A DNA stretch of 64,000 bases from Cellulomonas taurus (GCF_012931845.1 NZ_CP051884.1:744001-808000); one strand, 5' to 3'. Positions 28,448 through 37,968 are shown, numbered from the stretch's first letter. The notes: generated by a model from the letters alone, not told the origin. Program-made: numbers and translations.

Positions 28448-30301
28448 TCAGTACTTCCGCTCCATCGGCTGGTACACGGTGGTGATGACGGGCTTGGTGC
28501 CGAGCAGGACGCTGGGCCGGTCGGCCGGGAACTCCGGGATCTCCTCGCCGGACGGCGCGGGGGCCACCGGGTCGTCGATGTGGGCACCGGCCGGTCGGCG
28601 GTAGGCCATCGTGTGCTCCATGAACTCGGCGTCGTTCCGGTCCGGGTAGTCCTCCCGGAAGTGCCCACCGCGGGACTCGCGCCGGTTCAGCGCGCCCACG
28701 ACGACGACCTCGGACAGGTCCAGCAGGAAGCCGAGCTCCAGCGCCTCGATCAGGTCGGTGTTGAACGCCTTGCCCTTGTCCTGCACCGAGACCCGGGCGT
28801 AGCGGTCCTGCAGCGCGTGGATGTCGGAGAGGGCCTGGCGCAGGGACTCGGCGGTGCGGAACACCTGCGCGTTGGTGTCCATCGTCTGCTGCAGCTCGCG
28901 GCGGACGTCGGCGACCCGCTCGCCCTTCGGCCGGGCGCGCATCTCCTCCAGCTCGGCCACCGTCGCGGACTCCGGGTTCTCCGGCAGCTCGACCCAGGGT
29001 GCGGTCATGGCGTACTCGGCGGCCGAGGTCCCGGCCCGCTTGCCGAAGACGTTGATGTCCAGCAGCGAGTTGGTGCCCAGTCGGTTGGAGCCGTGCACGG
29101 AGACGCAGGCCACCTCACCGGCGGCGTAGAGGCCACGGACCACGTCCCGCGGGTTGCGCAGCACCTCGCCGTCGACGTTGGTCGGCACCCCGCCCATGGC
29201 GTAGTGCGCGGTCGGGTAGACCGGGACCGGCTCGGTGTAGGGCTCGATCCCCAGATAGGTGCGGGCGAACTCGGTGATGTCCGGCAGCTTGGCGTCGATG
29301 TGCGCCGGGTCCAGGTGGGTCAGGTCGAGCAGCACGTAGTCCTTGTTCGGACCGGCGCCGCGACCCTCGCGCACCTCGTTCGCCATCGACCGCGCCACGA
29401 TGTCGCGCGGTGCCAGGTCCTTGATGGTCGGGGCGTAGCGCTCCATGAAGCGTTCGCCGTCCGCGTTGCGGAGGATGCCGCCCTCACCGCGGGCCGCCTC
29501 GGAGAGCAGGATGCCGAGCCCCGCCAGGCCGGTCGGGTGGAACTGGAAGAACTCCATGTCCTCCAGCGGCAGCCCGCGACGGTAGGCGATCGCCATCCCG
29601 TCGCCGGTCAGGGTGTGGGCGTTCGACGTGGTCTTGTAGATCTTCCCCGCGCCACCGGTGGCGAGGACGACCGACTTGGCGCGGAAGACGTGGATCTCCC
29701 CGGTGGCCAGCTCGTAGGCGACGACCCCGGCGACCGCGACCTCCTCGCCGTCCGCGACGTCACTCTGCCCGCGCTGCTCGCCGGACAGGTCGCGGTTCAT
29801 CAGCAGGTCGAGGACGTAGAACTCGTTGAAGAACTGCACGTCCTGCTTCACGCACTGCTGGTACAGGGTCTGCAGGATCATGTGGCCGGTGCGGTCGGCG
29901 GCGTAGCAGGCACGACGGACCGGGGCCTCGCCGTGGTTGCGGGTGTGCCCGCCGAAGCGGCGCTGGTCGATCCGGCCCTCCGGGGTGCGGTTGAAGGGCA
30001 GCCCCATCCGCTCCAGGTCGAGCACCGCGTCGACGGCCTCCTTCGCCATGATCTCGGCGGCGTCCTGGTCGACCAGGTAGTCCCCGCCCTTCACGGTGTC
30101 GAAGGTGTGCCACTCCGGGTTGTCGTCCTCCACATTGCCGAGGGCGGCGCACATGCCGCCCTGCGCGGCACCGGTGTGCGACCGGGTGGGGTACAGCTTC
30201 GAGATCACCGCGGTGCGGGTGCGGGCCGAGGACTCCAGGGCCGCACGCATCCCGGCACCGCCGGCTCCGACGATGACGACGTCGTACTGGTGGATCTGCA
30301 T
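28448..30301 (-). CDS. sdhA: Succinate dehydrogenase flavoprotein subunit
   Basis: 617 aa. Oxidises succinate to fumarate on covalently bound FAD. Dinucleotide-binding [16 protein letters not shown] at the N-terminus, FAD-linking His42 in [10 protein letters not shown], and the active-site region [42 protein letters not shown] and [13 protein letters not shown] also match SdhA. ATG start, 45 bp after sdhD. Confidence 0.97.
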   Translation of the reverse strand: MQIHQYDVVIVGAGGAGMRAALESSARTRTAVISKLYPTRSHTGAAQGGMCAALGNVEDDNPEWHTFDTVKGGDYLVDQDAAEIMAKEAVDAVLDLERMGLPFNRTPEGRIDQRRFGGHTRNHGEAPVRRACYAADRTGHMILQTLYQQCVKQDVQFFNEFYVLDLLMNRDLSGEQRGQSDVADGEEVAVAGVVAYELATGEIHVFRAKSVVLATGGAGKIYKTTSNAHTLTGDGMAIAYRRGLPLEDMEFFQFHPTGLAGLGILLSEAARGEGGILRNADGERFMERYAPTIKDLAPRDIVARSMANEVREGRGAGPNKDYVLLDLTHLDPAHIDAKLPDITEFARTYLGIEPYTEPVPVYPTAHYAMGGVPTNVDGEVLRNPRDVVRGLYAAGEVACVSVHGSNRLGTNSLLDINVFGKRAGTSAAEYAMTAPWVELPENPESATVAELEEMRARPKGERVADVRRELQQTMDTNAQVFRTAESLRQALSDIHALQDRYARVSVQDKGKAFNTDLIEALELGFLLDLSEVVVVGALNRRESRGGHFREDYPDRNDAEFMEHTMAYRRPAGAHIDDPVAPAPSGEEIPEFPADRPSVLLGTKPVITTVYQPMERKY

Positions 30302-30346
30302 CGGGGGCGATGCCTTTCTGTTCGACTCTGTTCGACGTGCGGGTGG

Positions 30347-30805
30347 TCAGGCCGTGCAGAACGACGGCAGCAGGTCCGCCGGGCTGTTCACCGGGCACGG
30401 GTCGAAGGTGAAGATCACCAGGGTGCCGAGCACCACGACGACGGTGAACGCGGTGTAGAGCGCGAGCTTGAGGGCCAGGCGAGTGCCGTTCCGCTCGGCG
30501 TAGTCGTTGATGATCGTCCGGACGCCGTTGGTGCCGTGGATCATCGCCAGCCAGAGCATCAGCAGGTCCCAGATCTGCCAGAACGGGGATGCCCACTTGC
30601 CGGCGACGAAGCCGAAGTCGATCGCGCTGATCCCGTCACCGGCGACCAGGTTCACGAACAGGTGCCCGAAGATCAGCACCAGCAGCACGACGCCGGAGGC
30701 GCGCATGAACACCCAGCCGTAGAGCTCCCAGTTGCCGCGGGTCGTGCGGCGCGAGGGACGGGCGACCGGCGAGTTCGGGGCGGAGATGGTGCTGCTCATG
30801 GTCAC
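30347..30805 (-). CDS. sdhD: Succinate dehydrogenase hydrophobic membrane anchor subunit
   Basis: 152 aa with three transmembrane helices (about 32-52, 75-95, 112-132). The haem-ligand histidines are probably those in IFGHLFVNLV and MIHGTNGVR. The C-terminus carries FDPCPVNSPADLLPSFC. The start is GTG 30805, overlapping the sdhC stop by 4 bp; ATG 30799 two codons later is possible. Position between sdhC and sdhA is the usual actinobacterial order. Confidence 0.9.
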   Translation of the reverse strand: MTMSSTISAPNSPVARPSRRTTRGNWELYGWVFMRASGVVLLVLIFGHLFVNLVAGDGISAIDFGFVAGKWASPFWQIWDLLMLWLAMIHGTNGVRTIINDYAERNGTRLALKLALYTAFTVVVVLGTLVIFTFDPCPVNSPADLLPSFCTA

Positions 30806-31224
30806 TCGCCTCCGAAGACGTGCATCAGGTGCCGGGGCAGGAAGCCGGCCATCGTGACGACGAACAGGCCGACCACCACCCAGAGCATCACGCGCTGGTA
30901 CTTCGGACCCTTGGCCCAGAAGTCCACCAGGATGATCCGGATCCCGTTGAAGGCGTGGAAGACGATCGCCGCGACCAGACCCGCCTCACCGAGGCCCATG
31001 ATCGGGTTCTTGTAGGTGCCGATCACGTCGTTGTACGCCTCGGGGGAGACCCGGACCAGCGAGGTGTCCAGGACGTGCACCAGCAGGAAGAAGAAGATCA
31101 GCACGCCGGTGATCCGGTGGGCGACCCAGGACCACATGCCCTCACGGCCCCGGTAGAGGGTGCCTGCTGGCTTGCGTCGTGGTTTCTTCGTGGTCTGCGT
31201 GGGTGACGCTGACGCAGTAGACAC
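30802..31224 (-). CDS. sdhC: Succinate dehydrogenase cytochrome b556 subunit
   Basis: 140 aa. Family signature GREGMWSWVAHRITGVLIFFFLLVHVLDTSLV holds the conserved S-x-x-H-R (quinone site) and a haem-ligand His; two more helices follow (GLVAAIVFHAFNGIRIIL, VMLWVVVGLFVVTMAGF). GTG start with GGAGGC upstream. First gene of sdhCDAB. Confidence 0.92.
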   Translation of the reverse strand: MSTASASPTQTTKKPRRKPAGTLYRGREGMWSWVAHRITGVLIFFFLLVHVLDTSLVRVSPEAYNDVIGTYKNPIMGLGEAGLVAAIVFHAFNGIRIILVDFWAKGPKYQRVMLWVVVGLFVVTMAGFLPRHLMHVFGGE

Positions 31225-31269
31225 GGAATGCCTCCTGGGCGGTTCGGGACTGCGGTGTCCGGTGGGAGC

Positions 31270-31275
31270 ACTCTA
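31270..31275 (-). promoter_or_regulatory. Candidate -10 of the sdhCDAB operon
   Basis: TAGAGT read on the minus strand, about 46 nt before the sdhC GTG. The remaining 125 bp toward manC show no further clear site. Confidence 0.4.
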
Positions 31276-31390
31276 GGCATCGTCCGCCGTAGGGGTGACA
31301 CCGGGGGGCCCGATCGGGCCGAGTGTGACGAACCGCACATCAGCGCTGGGACCCAAGTCCCGGGACGCCGGCCGCTGGTGGACCGGCCGC

Positions 31391-31396
31391 TAGCCT
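31391..31396 (+). promoter_or_regulatory. Leaderless-type -10 of manC
   Basis: TAGCCT ends 7 nt before the manC ATG. Confidence 0.5.
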
Positions 31397-31403
31397 GTCC
31401 GGC

Positions 31404-32525
31404 ATGGCTGAGATCCCCGGTTTCCACGCTGTCATTCCCGCGGGCGGCGCGGGTACCCGGCTGTGGCCGCTGTCCCGGCAGGGGGCACCCAAGTTCCTGC
31501 ACGACCTGACCGGCACCGGGCGCACCCTGCTGCAGGGCACCGTCGACCGCCTGACCCCCCTCGCAGGCCCGGGTGGGGTGCTGGTGGTGACCGGTCGGCG
31601 GCACGTCGAGGCGGTCGCGGAGCAGCTCCCGGAGCTGTCGGACGCCCAGGTGATCGCCGAACCGTCGCCGCGCGACTCGATGGCGGCGATCGGATTGGCC
31701 GCGGCGGTGCTGGCCGAGCGGCACGGGCCCGAGGTGGTGCTGGGCTCCTTCGCCGCCGACCACGTGATCGGCGAGCTGCCCCGGTTCGAGGCAGCCGTCC
31801 GCTCCGGGGTCGAGGCCGCCCGCGCCGGGTACGTCGTGACGATCGGGATCGAGGCCACCGAACCGTCCACCGCCTTCGGCTACATCCACGCCGGGCAGCC
31901 GCTCGGGGTGGACGGTGCGACCGATGCCCGCCACGTGGTCGCCTTCACCGAGAAGCCGGATGCCGAGACCGCCGCCGACTACCTGGCCACCGGCGAGTAC
32001 TGGTGGAACGCCGGGATGTTCATCGTCGCCGCCGGGGTGCTGCTGGACCACCTCGCCACCCAGCTGCCGCCGCTGGCCGCCGGTCTGCGCTGGATCGCCG
32101 GGGTGTGGGACGACCCCGCGCAGCGGGACGCCGTGCTGGCCGAGGTGTGGCCCACCCTGACCAAGATCGCCATCGACCACGCGATCGCCGAGCCGGTGGC
32201 CGCCGCCGGGGGAGTGGCCGTGGTCCCCGGCGACTTCAGCTGGGACGACGTCGGCGACTTCGCCTCGCTGGCACCGCTGCTCGCCCCGGTCGGTCAGCCG
32301 GACGACGGTGCCCGCACCCTCGGTGACGACGCCCTGGTGCAGCGGCTCGACGCGCCCGGTGCGTTGGTGCTCACCGGGCAGCGCACCGTGACCGTGCTCG
32401 GAGTGCCGGACGCCGTGGTGGTGGACACCCCGGACGCGGTGCTGGTGACCACCCGGGCACACGCCCAGCAGGTGAAGGGCGCGGTCGACGGCTGGCGGGC
32501 CCGGGGACGCGACGACCTGCTCTGA
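31404..32525 (+). CDS. manC: Mannose-1-phosphate guanylyltransferase
   Basis: 373 aa nucleotidyltransferase. Makes GDP-mannose from mannose-1-phosphate and GTP. The pyrophosphorylase signature VIPAGGAGTRLWPLSRQGAPKFL is at residues 11-33; AFTEKPDAETAADYLATGEYWWNAGMFI and FSWDDVGDFASL are the other family blocks. No fused isomerase (cupin) domain, so it is the single-function form. GDP-mannose would feed mannosyl lipids, which fits the PIG-V-type transferase elsewhere in the window. ATG start with a leaderless-type promoter. Confidence 0.92.
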   Translation: MAEIPGFHAVIPAGGAGTRLWPLSRQGAPKFLHDLTGTGRTLLQGTVDRLTPLAGPGGVLVVTGRRHVEAVAEQLPELSDAQVIAEPSPRDSMAAIGLAAAVLAERHGPEVVLGSFAADHVIGELPRFEAAVRSGVEAARAGYVVTIGIEATEPSTAFGYIHAGQPLGVDGATDARHVVAFTEKPDAETAADYLATGEYWWNAGMFIVAAGVLLDHLATQLPPLAAGLRWIAGVWDDPAQRDAVLAEVWPTLTKIAIDHAIAEPVAAAGGVAVVPGDFSWDDVGDFASLAPLLAPVGQPDDGARTLGDDALVQRLDAPGALVLTGQRTVTVLGVPDAVVVDTPDAVLVTTRAHAQQVKGAVDGWRARGRDDLL

Positions 32526-32539
32526 CGTGCAACGCTGGG

Positions 32540-32545
32540 TACTGT
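32540..32545 (+). promoter_or_regulatory. Leaderless-type -10 of the amidohydrolase gene
   Basis: TACTGT ends 7 nt before the GTG at 32553, which favours that start over the ATG at 32556. Confidence 0.5.
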
Positions 32546-32552
32546 CGGTCGG

Positions 32553-33746
32553 GTGATGGTCGACGCTTCCCGAGTGCAGGAGCTGGTCGGATCGCTCTCC
32601 GACGAGCTGATCGCGATCCGGCGGGACATCCATGCCCACCCGGAACTGGGCCGCACCGAACAGCGCACCACGCGGGTCGTCGCCGAGCGGCTGCGGCAGG
32701 CGGGCCTGGAGCCGCGGCTGCTGCCCGGCACCGGACTGGTCTGCGACATCGGCCCCAACCCGGTGACCACCGGGCGGCGCTGGATCGGGCTGCGAGCCGA
32801 CCTGGACGCGCTGCCGGTGCCCGAGACCACTGGCCTGCCGTTCGCCTCCACCGTGGCGAACGTGGCGCACGCCTGCGGTCACGACGTGCACACCGTCGCC
32901 GTGCTCGGCGCCGGGCTGGTGCTCGCCGCCCTGCACGCCGAGGGGCTGCTGCCGACCGGGGTACGGCTGGTGTTCCAGCCCGCCGAGGAGGTCCAGCCCG
33001 GCGGTGCGCTCGACGTGCTCGCGGCCGGTGGTCTGGACGGCGTCGGCCGGATCTTCGCGGTGCACTGCGACCCGAAGGTGGACGTCGGCCAGATCGGCAG
33101 CCGGATCGGTCCGATCACCTCGGCCTCCGACGAGGTCACCGTCCAGCTGACCGGCCCGGGTGGGCACACCTCGCGCCCCCACCTGACCGGCGACGTGGTC
33201 TACGCCCTGGGTCAGGTGATCACCCAGGTGCCGGCGATCATCGGTCGCCGGCTCGACCCGCGCTCCGGGGTGAACCTCACCTGGGGTGCCGTGCAGGCGG
33301 GTCAGGCGCACAACGCGATCCCGTCCTCAGGGTCGGTGCGGGGAACCCTGCGCTGTCTGGAGGTGCGTGCCTGGGAGCGCGCGTCCCAGGTGTTCCACGA
33401 GGCGGTGGAGCAGGTGGTCGCGCCCTACGGCGTCACGGTGGAGATCCGGCACCAGCGCGGCGTCCCGCCGGTGGAGAACGACGAGCGTGCCGTCGCGGTG
33501 ATCGAGGCGGCGGCACGGGACGTGCTCGGTGCCGAGTCGGTGCAGCTGACCGAGCAGTCGCTCGGCGGCGAGGACTTCGCCTGGTACCTGACCAAGGTGC
33601 CCGGCGCGATGGCCAGGCTGGGCACCCGCACCCCGGGCGGCCGGTCCTACGACATCCACCAGGGGAATCTGGTGATCGACGAGCGAGCCATCGCCGCCGG
33701 TGCATCGTTGCTGGCCAGGACCGCACTGCTGGCGGGACGGGTCTGA
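32553..33746 (+). CDS. M20D family amidohydrolase (AmiA/AmiB-like)
   Basis: 397 aa. Zinc-dependent hydrolase of N-acyl or carbamoyl amino acids. Family motifs: RRDIHAHPELG near residue 26, LRADLDALP, ACGHDVHTVAVLGA, VFQPAEE and, at the C-terminus, GGEDFAWYL. The lid domain lies between about 180 and 290. M. tuberculosis carries two such genes (amiA1/amiB1) between lpdA and deoD, in the same neighbourhood of salvage genes. Substrate not evident. Confidence 0.9.
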   Translation: MMVDASRVQELVGSLSDELIAIRRDIHAHPELGRTEQRTTRVVAERLRQAGLEPRLLPGTGLVCDIGPNPVTTGRRWIGLRADLDALPVPETTGLPFASTVANVAHACGHDVHTVAVLGAGLVLAALHAEGLLPTGVRLVFQPAEEVQPGGALDVLAAGGLDGVGRIFAVHCDPKVDVGQIGSRIGPITSASDEVTVQLTGPGGHTSRPHLTGDVVYALGQVITQVPAIIGRRLDPRSGVNLTWGAVQAGQAHNAIPSSGSVRGTLRCLEVRAWERASQVFHEAVEQVVAPYGVTVEIRHQRGVPPVENDERAVAVIEAAARDVLGAESVQLTEQSLGGEDFAWYLTKVPGAMARLGTRTPGGRSYDIHQGNLVIDERAIAAGASLLARTALLAGRV

Positions 33747-33783
33747 ACGGCGGCACCCGAACGGCGCAGCCCAACATTCCAAG

Positions 33784-33794
33784 TCCGTAACGGA
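33784..33794. promoter_or_regulatory. Short palindrome upstream of the nucleoside transporter operon
   Basis: TCCGTAACGGA, a perfect 11-bp palindrome about 50 bp before the putative -10. Candidate regulator site only. Confidence 0.3.
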
Positions 33795-33813
33795 ACCGGG
33801 TGAGGTACGCCTC

Positions 33814-33831
33814 GGTAACACCAGCGTTACC
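33814..33831. promoter_or_regulatory. GGTAAC-N6-GTTACC operator-like inverted repeat
   Basis: 18-bp perfect dyad with a 6-bp centre, ending 10 bp before the -10 hexamer, so a bound protein would cover the -35 region. Confidence 0.45.
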
Positions 33832-33841
33832 TGGCGCTGGC

Positions 33842-33847
33842 TAGGGT
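33842..33847 (+). promoter_or_regulatory. Candidate -10 of the nucleoside transporter operon
   Basis: TAGGGT, giving a leader of about 90 nt that is GC-rich and able to fold, with AGGAG 6 nt before the GTG. Confidence 0.4.
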
Positions 33848-33946
33848 GCTCCCGAAGCCGGACGAACCACCCGGACCGAGGGCAATGGCGCCCGCGGCCC
33901 GGGTGCACCTCGCGGGCCGGCGCTTACCCAAGAGCAGGAGTGCAGT

Positions 33947-35020
33947 GTGAAGAACATCGTTCGTGCGGCCGCCCTCGGCGGGGCCGTCGCCCTCGCCCTG
34001 GCTGCCTGTGGCAGCGCCCCCGAGGAGTCCGGTTCGACCGGCGGCTCGGACAACGCGGCGTCCGACTTCAAGGCCTGCATGGTCTCGGACTCGGGTGGCT
34101 TCGAGGACAAGTCGTTCAACCAGTCCGGTGGCGAGGGCCTGGACCGCGCGGGTGACGAGCTCGGCGTCGAGGTCGTCAAGGTGGAGTCCTCCGCCGAGAC
34201 CGACTTCGGCCCGAACGTCGACCAGCTGGTCGCGCAGGACTGCAACCTGATCATCGGCGTCGGCTTCCTGCTCGCCGACACCCTGACCGAGGCCGCCGCC
34301 GCGAACCCGGACATCGAGTTCGCCCTGGTCGACTCCGGTTTCAACGAGGAGTCGGACAACGCCAAGCCGCTGCTGTTCAACACGCAGGAGGCCGCGTACC
34401 TGGCCGGCTACGTCGCCGCCGGCACCTCGACCACCGGCACCGTCGCCACCTTCGGTGGCATCTCGATCCCGTCCGTGACCATCTTCATGGACGGCTTCGC
34501 CGACGGTGTCGCCAAGTACAACGAGGACAACAGCGCCGACGTCCAGCTGCTCGGCTGGGACAAGGAGGCCCAGACCGGCTCCTTCACCGGTGACTTCGAG
34601 GACCAGACCAAGGGCCAGAACCTGGCCAAGGGCTTCATCGACCAGGGCGCCGACGTGATCATGCCGGTCGCCGGCCCGGTGGGCCTGGGTGCCGCCGCCG
34701 CCGCGAAGGAGGCCGGCAACGTCGCCATCGTGGGTGTCGACGCCGACTGGTTCGAGACCTCGCCCGACTACTCCAATGTCATCCTCACCTCGGTGATGAA
34801 GGAGATCGGCCAGGCGGTCTACGACACCGTCTCCGAGGCTGCCGACGGCAACTTCTCCTCCGAGCCGTACGTCGGCACCCTGGAGAACAAGGGCCTCGGG
34901 CTGGCGCCGTTCCACGACTACGACTCCAAGGTTCCGGCCGAGGTGAAGACCGCCGTGGAGGACCTGCAGCAGCAGATCATCTCCGGTGACCTGGTCGTGG
35001 AGTCCCCCAGCCAGAACTGA
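33947..35020 (+). CDS. BMP family lipoprotein, nucleoside-binding protein of an ABC importer
   Basis: 357 aa. Lipoprotein signal peptide with lipobox ALAACGSAPEESG (Cys about residue 21-22). The Med/BMP domain follows: FKACMVSDSGGFEDKSFNQSGGEGLDRA, a characteristic nucleotide-side opening, then DQLVAQDCNLIIGVGFLLAD and ADVIMPVAGPVGLGAAAAAKE. PnrA/NupN-type members bind purine or pyrimidine nucleosides. The following ATPase, two permeases, cdd and deoA support nucleosides as substrate. GTG start with AGGAG. A strong hairpin after the stop separates it from the ATPase gene. Confidence 0.93.
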   Translation: MKNIVRAAALGGAVALALAACGSAPEESGSTGGSDNAASDFKACMVSDSGGFEDKSFNQSGGEGLDRAGDELGVEVVKVESSAETDFGPNVDQLVAQDCNLIIGVGFLLADTLTEAAAANPDIEFALVDSGFNEESDNAKPLLFNTQEAAYLAGYVAAGTSTTGTVATFGGISIPSVTIFMDGFADGVAKYNEDNSADVQLLGWDKEAQTGSFTGDFEDQTKGQNLAKGFIDQGADVIMPVAGPVGLGAAAAAKEAGNVAIVGVDADWFETSPDYSNVILTSVMKEIGQAVYDTVSEAADGNFSSEPYVGTLENKGLGLAPFHDYDSKVPAEVKTAVEDLQQQIISGDLVVESPSQN

Positions 35021-35030
35021 CGTCACTCGA

Positions 35031-35068
35031 ACGGCGGCCCGGGCAGGGGTTACTGCCCGGGCCGCCGT
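35031..35068 (+). terminator. Perfect 16-bp hairpin between the binding protein and the ATPase gene
   Basis: Arm ACGGCGGCCCGGGCAG (35031-35046), 6-nt loop, complement at 35053-35068. It starts 10 bp after the lipoprotein stop. Probably lowers expression of the downstream genes or protects the lipoprotein mRNA. Confidence 0.7.
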
Positions 35069-35091
35069 CGTGATGGCACCCTCGCGCGGGC

Positions 35092-35097
35092 TAGTCT
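35092..35097 (+). promoter_or_regulatory. Candidate internal -10 before the nucleoside ATPase gene
   Basis: TAGTCT just after the hairpin, about 40 nt before the GTG; GAGGAG follows as ribosome binding site. Confidence 0.35.
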
Positions 35098-35137
35098 GCG
35101 CGGGACGATTCGACGACGATCGAGGAGCAGGCCCACC

Positions 35138-36715
35138 GTGAAGCTGGAGCTGCGCGGGATCACCAAGCGTTTTGGGACGCTGGTGGCCAACGACCACATC
35201 GACCTGGTGGTCGAACCCGGTGAGATCCACGCCCTGCTGGGTGAGAACGGTGCCGGGAAGTCCACCCTGATGAACGTGCTCTACGGGTTCTACGACCCGG
35301 ACGAGGGCGAGATCCTGGTGGACGACCAGCCGGTGGAGTTCGCCGGGCCCGGCGACGCGATGGCCGCGGGGATCGGCATGGTGCACCAGCACTTCATGCT
35401 GGTGCCGGTGTTCACGGTCGCGGAGAACGTGGTGCTCGGCTACGAGCCGACCAAGAGCGCCGGGCTGATCGACCTGCCGGAGGCGCGCCGCCGGGTGAAG
35501 GAGATCTCCGACCGGTTCGGCTTCGACGTCGACCCGGACGCGATGGTCGAGGACCTGCCGGTGGGCGCCCAGCAGCGGGTGGAGATCATCAAGGCGCTGT
35601 CCCGGGACGCGAAGGTGCTGATCCTGGACGAGCCGACCGCGGTCCTCACCCCGCAGGAGACCGACGAGCTGATCGCGATCATGCGCCAGCTCAAGGCCGC
35701 GGGCACCTCGATCGTGTTCATCACGCACAAGCTGCGCGAGGTGCGTGCGGTCGCCGACCGGATCACGGTCATCCGGCGCGGCAAGGTGGTCGGCTCCGCC
35801 GACCCGCAGTCGGCCGAGACCGAACTGGCGTCCCTGATGGTCGGCCGCTCGGTGTCCCTCGGGGTGGACCGCGCACCGGCACAGCCCGGCGAGGTCGCCC
35901 TCCAGGTGCGCGACCTGAGCGTGCTCGACGACGCGGGCGTGCGCCAGGTGGACGCGATCTCCTTCGACGTGGCCCGGGGCGAGATCGTCGCCATCGCCGG
36001 TGTGCAGGGCAACGGCCAGACCGAGCTGACCGAGGTCATCCTGGGTCTGCAGCCGGCGCTGGCCGGATCGGTCCGGCTGGACGGCAAGGAACTGCTCGGC
36101 CGCTCGGTCAAGCAGGTGCTCACCGCCGGGGTCGGCTTCGTGCCCGAGGACCGGACCGAGGACGGCATCGTCGCCGAGTTCTCGGTCGCGGAGAACCTGA
36201 TCCTCGACCTGTACGACACCCCGGCGTTCGCGAAGGGCATCTCGCTGGACCCGGCGAAGGTGCGCGCGAACGCCGAGCAGCGCACGGTCGAGTTCGACGT
36301 CCGCACCCCGTCGATCGAGGCACCGGCCGGCACGCTGTCCGGCGGTAACCAGCAGAAGGTCGTCCTGGCCCGGGAAATGTCCCGGCCGTTGCGGCTGCTG
36401 ATCGCCTCCCAGCCCACGCGTGGTCTGGACGTCGGCTCGATCGAGTTCGTGCACAAGCGGATCGTGGCGGAGCGTGATTCCGGGACCCCCGTGATCATCG
36501 TCTCCACCGAGCTGGACGAGGTCCTGGACCTGGCCGACCGGATCGTGGTCATGTACCGCGGTCGGATCGTCGGCACGGTGCCCGGAGGTACCGACCGGGA
36601 CGTGCTCGGCCTGATGATGGCCGGCGTTCCGCAGGAGGAGGCCGTGAAGCAGGCAGCCTCGCATCACACGGTGCTCGGCGAGGCCGACATCGTCGCCGAG
36701 AAGGAGAGCGAGTGA
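35138..36715 (+). CDS. Nucleoside ABC transporter ATP-binding protein (NupO/RbsA-like, tandem)
   Basis: 525 aa with two ABC domains. The first has an intact Walker A (GENGAGKST near 36-44) and Walker B (LILDEPTAVL). The second is degenerate at Walker A (GVQGNGQTELTE, no Lys in place), which is the rule for sugar/nucleoside importers of the RbsA/NupO group; its signature is TLSGGNQQKVVLAREM. GTG start. It energises import together with the next two permeases; the stop overlaps the first permease by 4 bp. Confidence 0.93.
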   Translation: MKLELRGITKRFGTLVANDHIDLVVEPGEIHALLGENGAGKSTLMNVLYGFYDPDEGEILVDDQPVEFAGPGDAMAAGIGMVHQHFMLVPVFTVAENVVLGYEPTKSAGLIDLPEARRRVKEISDRFGFDVDPDAMVEDLPVGAQQRVEIIKALSRDAKVLILDEPTAVLTPQETDELIAIMRQLKAAGTSIVFITHKLREVRAVADRITVIRRGKVVGSADPQSAETELASLMVGRSVSLGVDRAPAQPGEVALQVRDLSVLDDAGVRQVDAISFDVARGEIVAIAGVQGNGQTELTEVILGLQPALAGSVRLDGKELLGRSVKQVLTAGVGFVPEDRTEDGIVAEFSVAENLILDLYDTPAFAKGISLDPAKVRANAEQRTVEFDVRTPSIEAPAGTLSGGNQQKVVLAREMSRPLRLLIASQPTRGLDVGSIEFVHKRIVAERDSGTPVIIVSTELDEVLDLADRIVVMYRGRIVGTVPGGTDRDVLGLMMAGVPQEEAVKQAASHHTVLGEADIVAEKESE

Positions 36716-37968
36716 ACGCCGCACCCGACGTCCCCGCCACGGACGCGAAGGACGAGCGGCTCGAGCCGCGACTCCAGGGCGCCCTGCGGGAGATGCTGAC
36801 CAGCAACTGGCTGGTCACCGTCGCCGCCCTGCTGCTGGCCCTGGTGGTCTCGGCGGTGCTGATCGCCGCCGCCGACGAGGACGTGCACACCACCGCGGGC
36901 TACCTGTTCGCGCGGCCCGCCGACTTCCTGTCCGCGGTCTGGGACTCGGTGTGGGGCGCCTACGTGGCCCTGTTCCAGGGCGCGATCGTCGACCCGACCG
37001 CCGCGACCTTCACCAAGGCGATCCGGCCGCTCACCGAGACGATGACCTGGTCGGTGCCGCTGATCCTGGCCGGTCTCGGTCTGTCCGTGGGCTTCCGCGC
37101 CGGACTGTTCAACATCGGTGCACAGGGCCAGATCATCCTGGGCGCGATCTTCGGCGGGTACATCGGCTTCGCCTTCGGGCTGCCGCCGGTGCTGCACCTG
37201 CTGCTCGCGATCATCGCCGCCGCCCTCGGTGGGGCGATCTGGGCCGGGATCGCCGGTTTCCTCAAGGCGCGCACCGGCGCGAACGAGGTGATCGTGACGA
37301 TCATGCTGAACAACATCGCGGTCTACCTGGTCGCGTACCTGTTGACGCTGACCGCGTTCAAGCGTCCGGGCAGCAACAACCCGCAGTCGCCGGCGATCGA
37401 GGGCACCGCGGTGTACCCGCAGCTGCTCGGTGACGGCTTCCGCCTGCACGCCGGGTTCCTCCTGGCGATCCTGGCCACGGTGTTCGTCTGGTGGCTGATG
37501 GACCGCTCGACCCTGGGCTTCCAGTTCCGGGCCGTGGGTGCCAACCCGTCGGCCGCTCGCACCGCGGGCATCAACATCAACCGGATCTACCTGCTGGTGA
37601 TGCTGACCTCCGGTGCGCTGGCCGGTCTGGCCGGTTCCGCCCAGGTGCTCGGCACCGAGAAGGTGCTCACCGCCGGTGTCGCCGCGTCCTTCGGCTTCGA
37701 CGCCATCACCGTCGCCCTGCTCGGCCGGTCCAAGCCGCTGGGCACGTTCCTGGCCGGTCTGCTCTTCGGCGCGCTGCGTGCCGGTGGCTTCGCGATGCAG
37801 GCCCGGACCGGCACCCCGATCGACATCGTGCTGGTCGTGCAGTCCCTGGTCGTGCTGTTCATCGCCGCGCCGCCGCTGGTCCGGGCGGTGTTCCGACTGC
37901 CGAGCCCGGGTCGTCGCAAGCAGGTCAGCCCCACCCCCGCGCCCGTCACCAAGGAGGCCGCCGCGTGA
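36712..37968 (+). CDS. Nucleoside ABC transporter permease (NupP-like)
   Basis: 418 aa with about ten hydrophobic segments. The BPD_transp_2 family sequence SVGFRAGLFNIGAQGQIILGAIFGGYIGF and LLGRSKPLGTFLAGLLFGALRAG are visible. An extra cytoplasmic N-terminus of about 40 residues precedes the first helix. GTG 36712 overlaps the ATPase stop by 4 bp and its own stop overlaps the next permease gene in the same way. Confidence 0.92.
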   Translation: MNAAPDVPATDAKDERLEPRLQGALREMLTSNWLVTVAALLLALVVSAVLIAAADEDVHTTAGYLFARPADFLSAVWDSVWGAYVALFQGAIVDPTAATFTKAIRPLTETMTWSVPLILAGLGLSVGFRAGLFNIGAQGQIILGAIFGGYIGFAFGLPPVLHLLLAIIAAALGGAIWAGIAGFLKARTGANEVIVTIMLNNIAVYLVAYLLTLTAFKRPGSNNPQSPAIEGTAVYPQLLGDGFRLHAGFLLAILATVFVWWLMDRSTLGFQFRAVGANPSAARTAGININRIYLLVMLTSGALAGLAGSAQVLGTEKVLTAGVAASFGFDAITVALLGRSKPLGTFLAGLLFGALRAGGFAMQARTGTPIDIVLVVQSLVVLFIAAPPLVRAVFRLPSPGRRKQVSPTPAPVTKEAAA

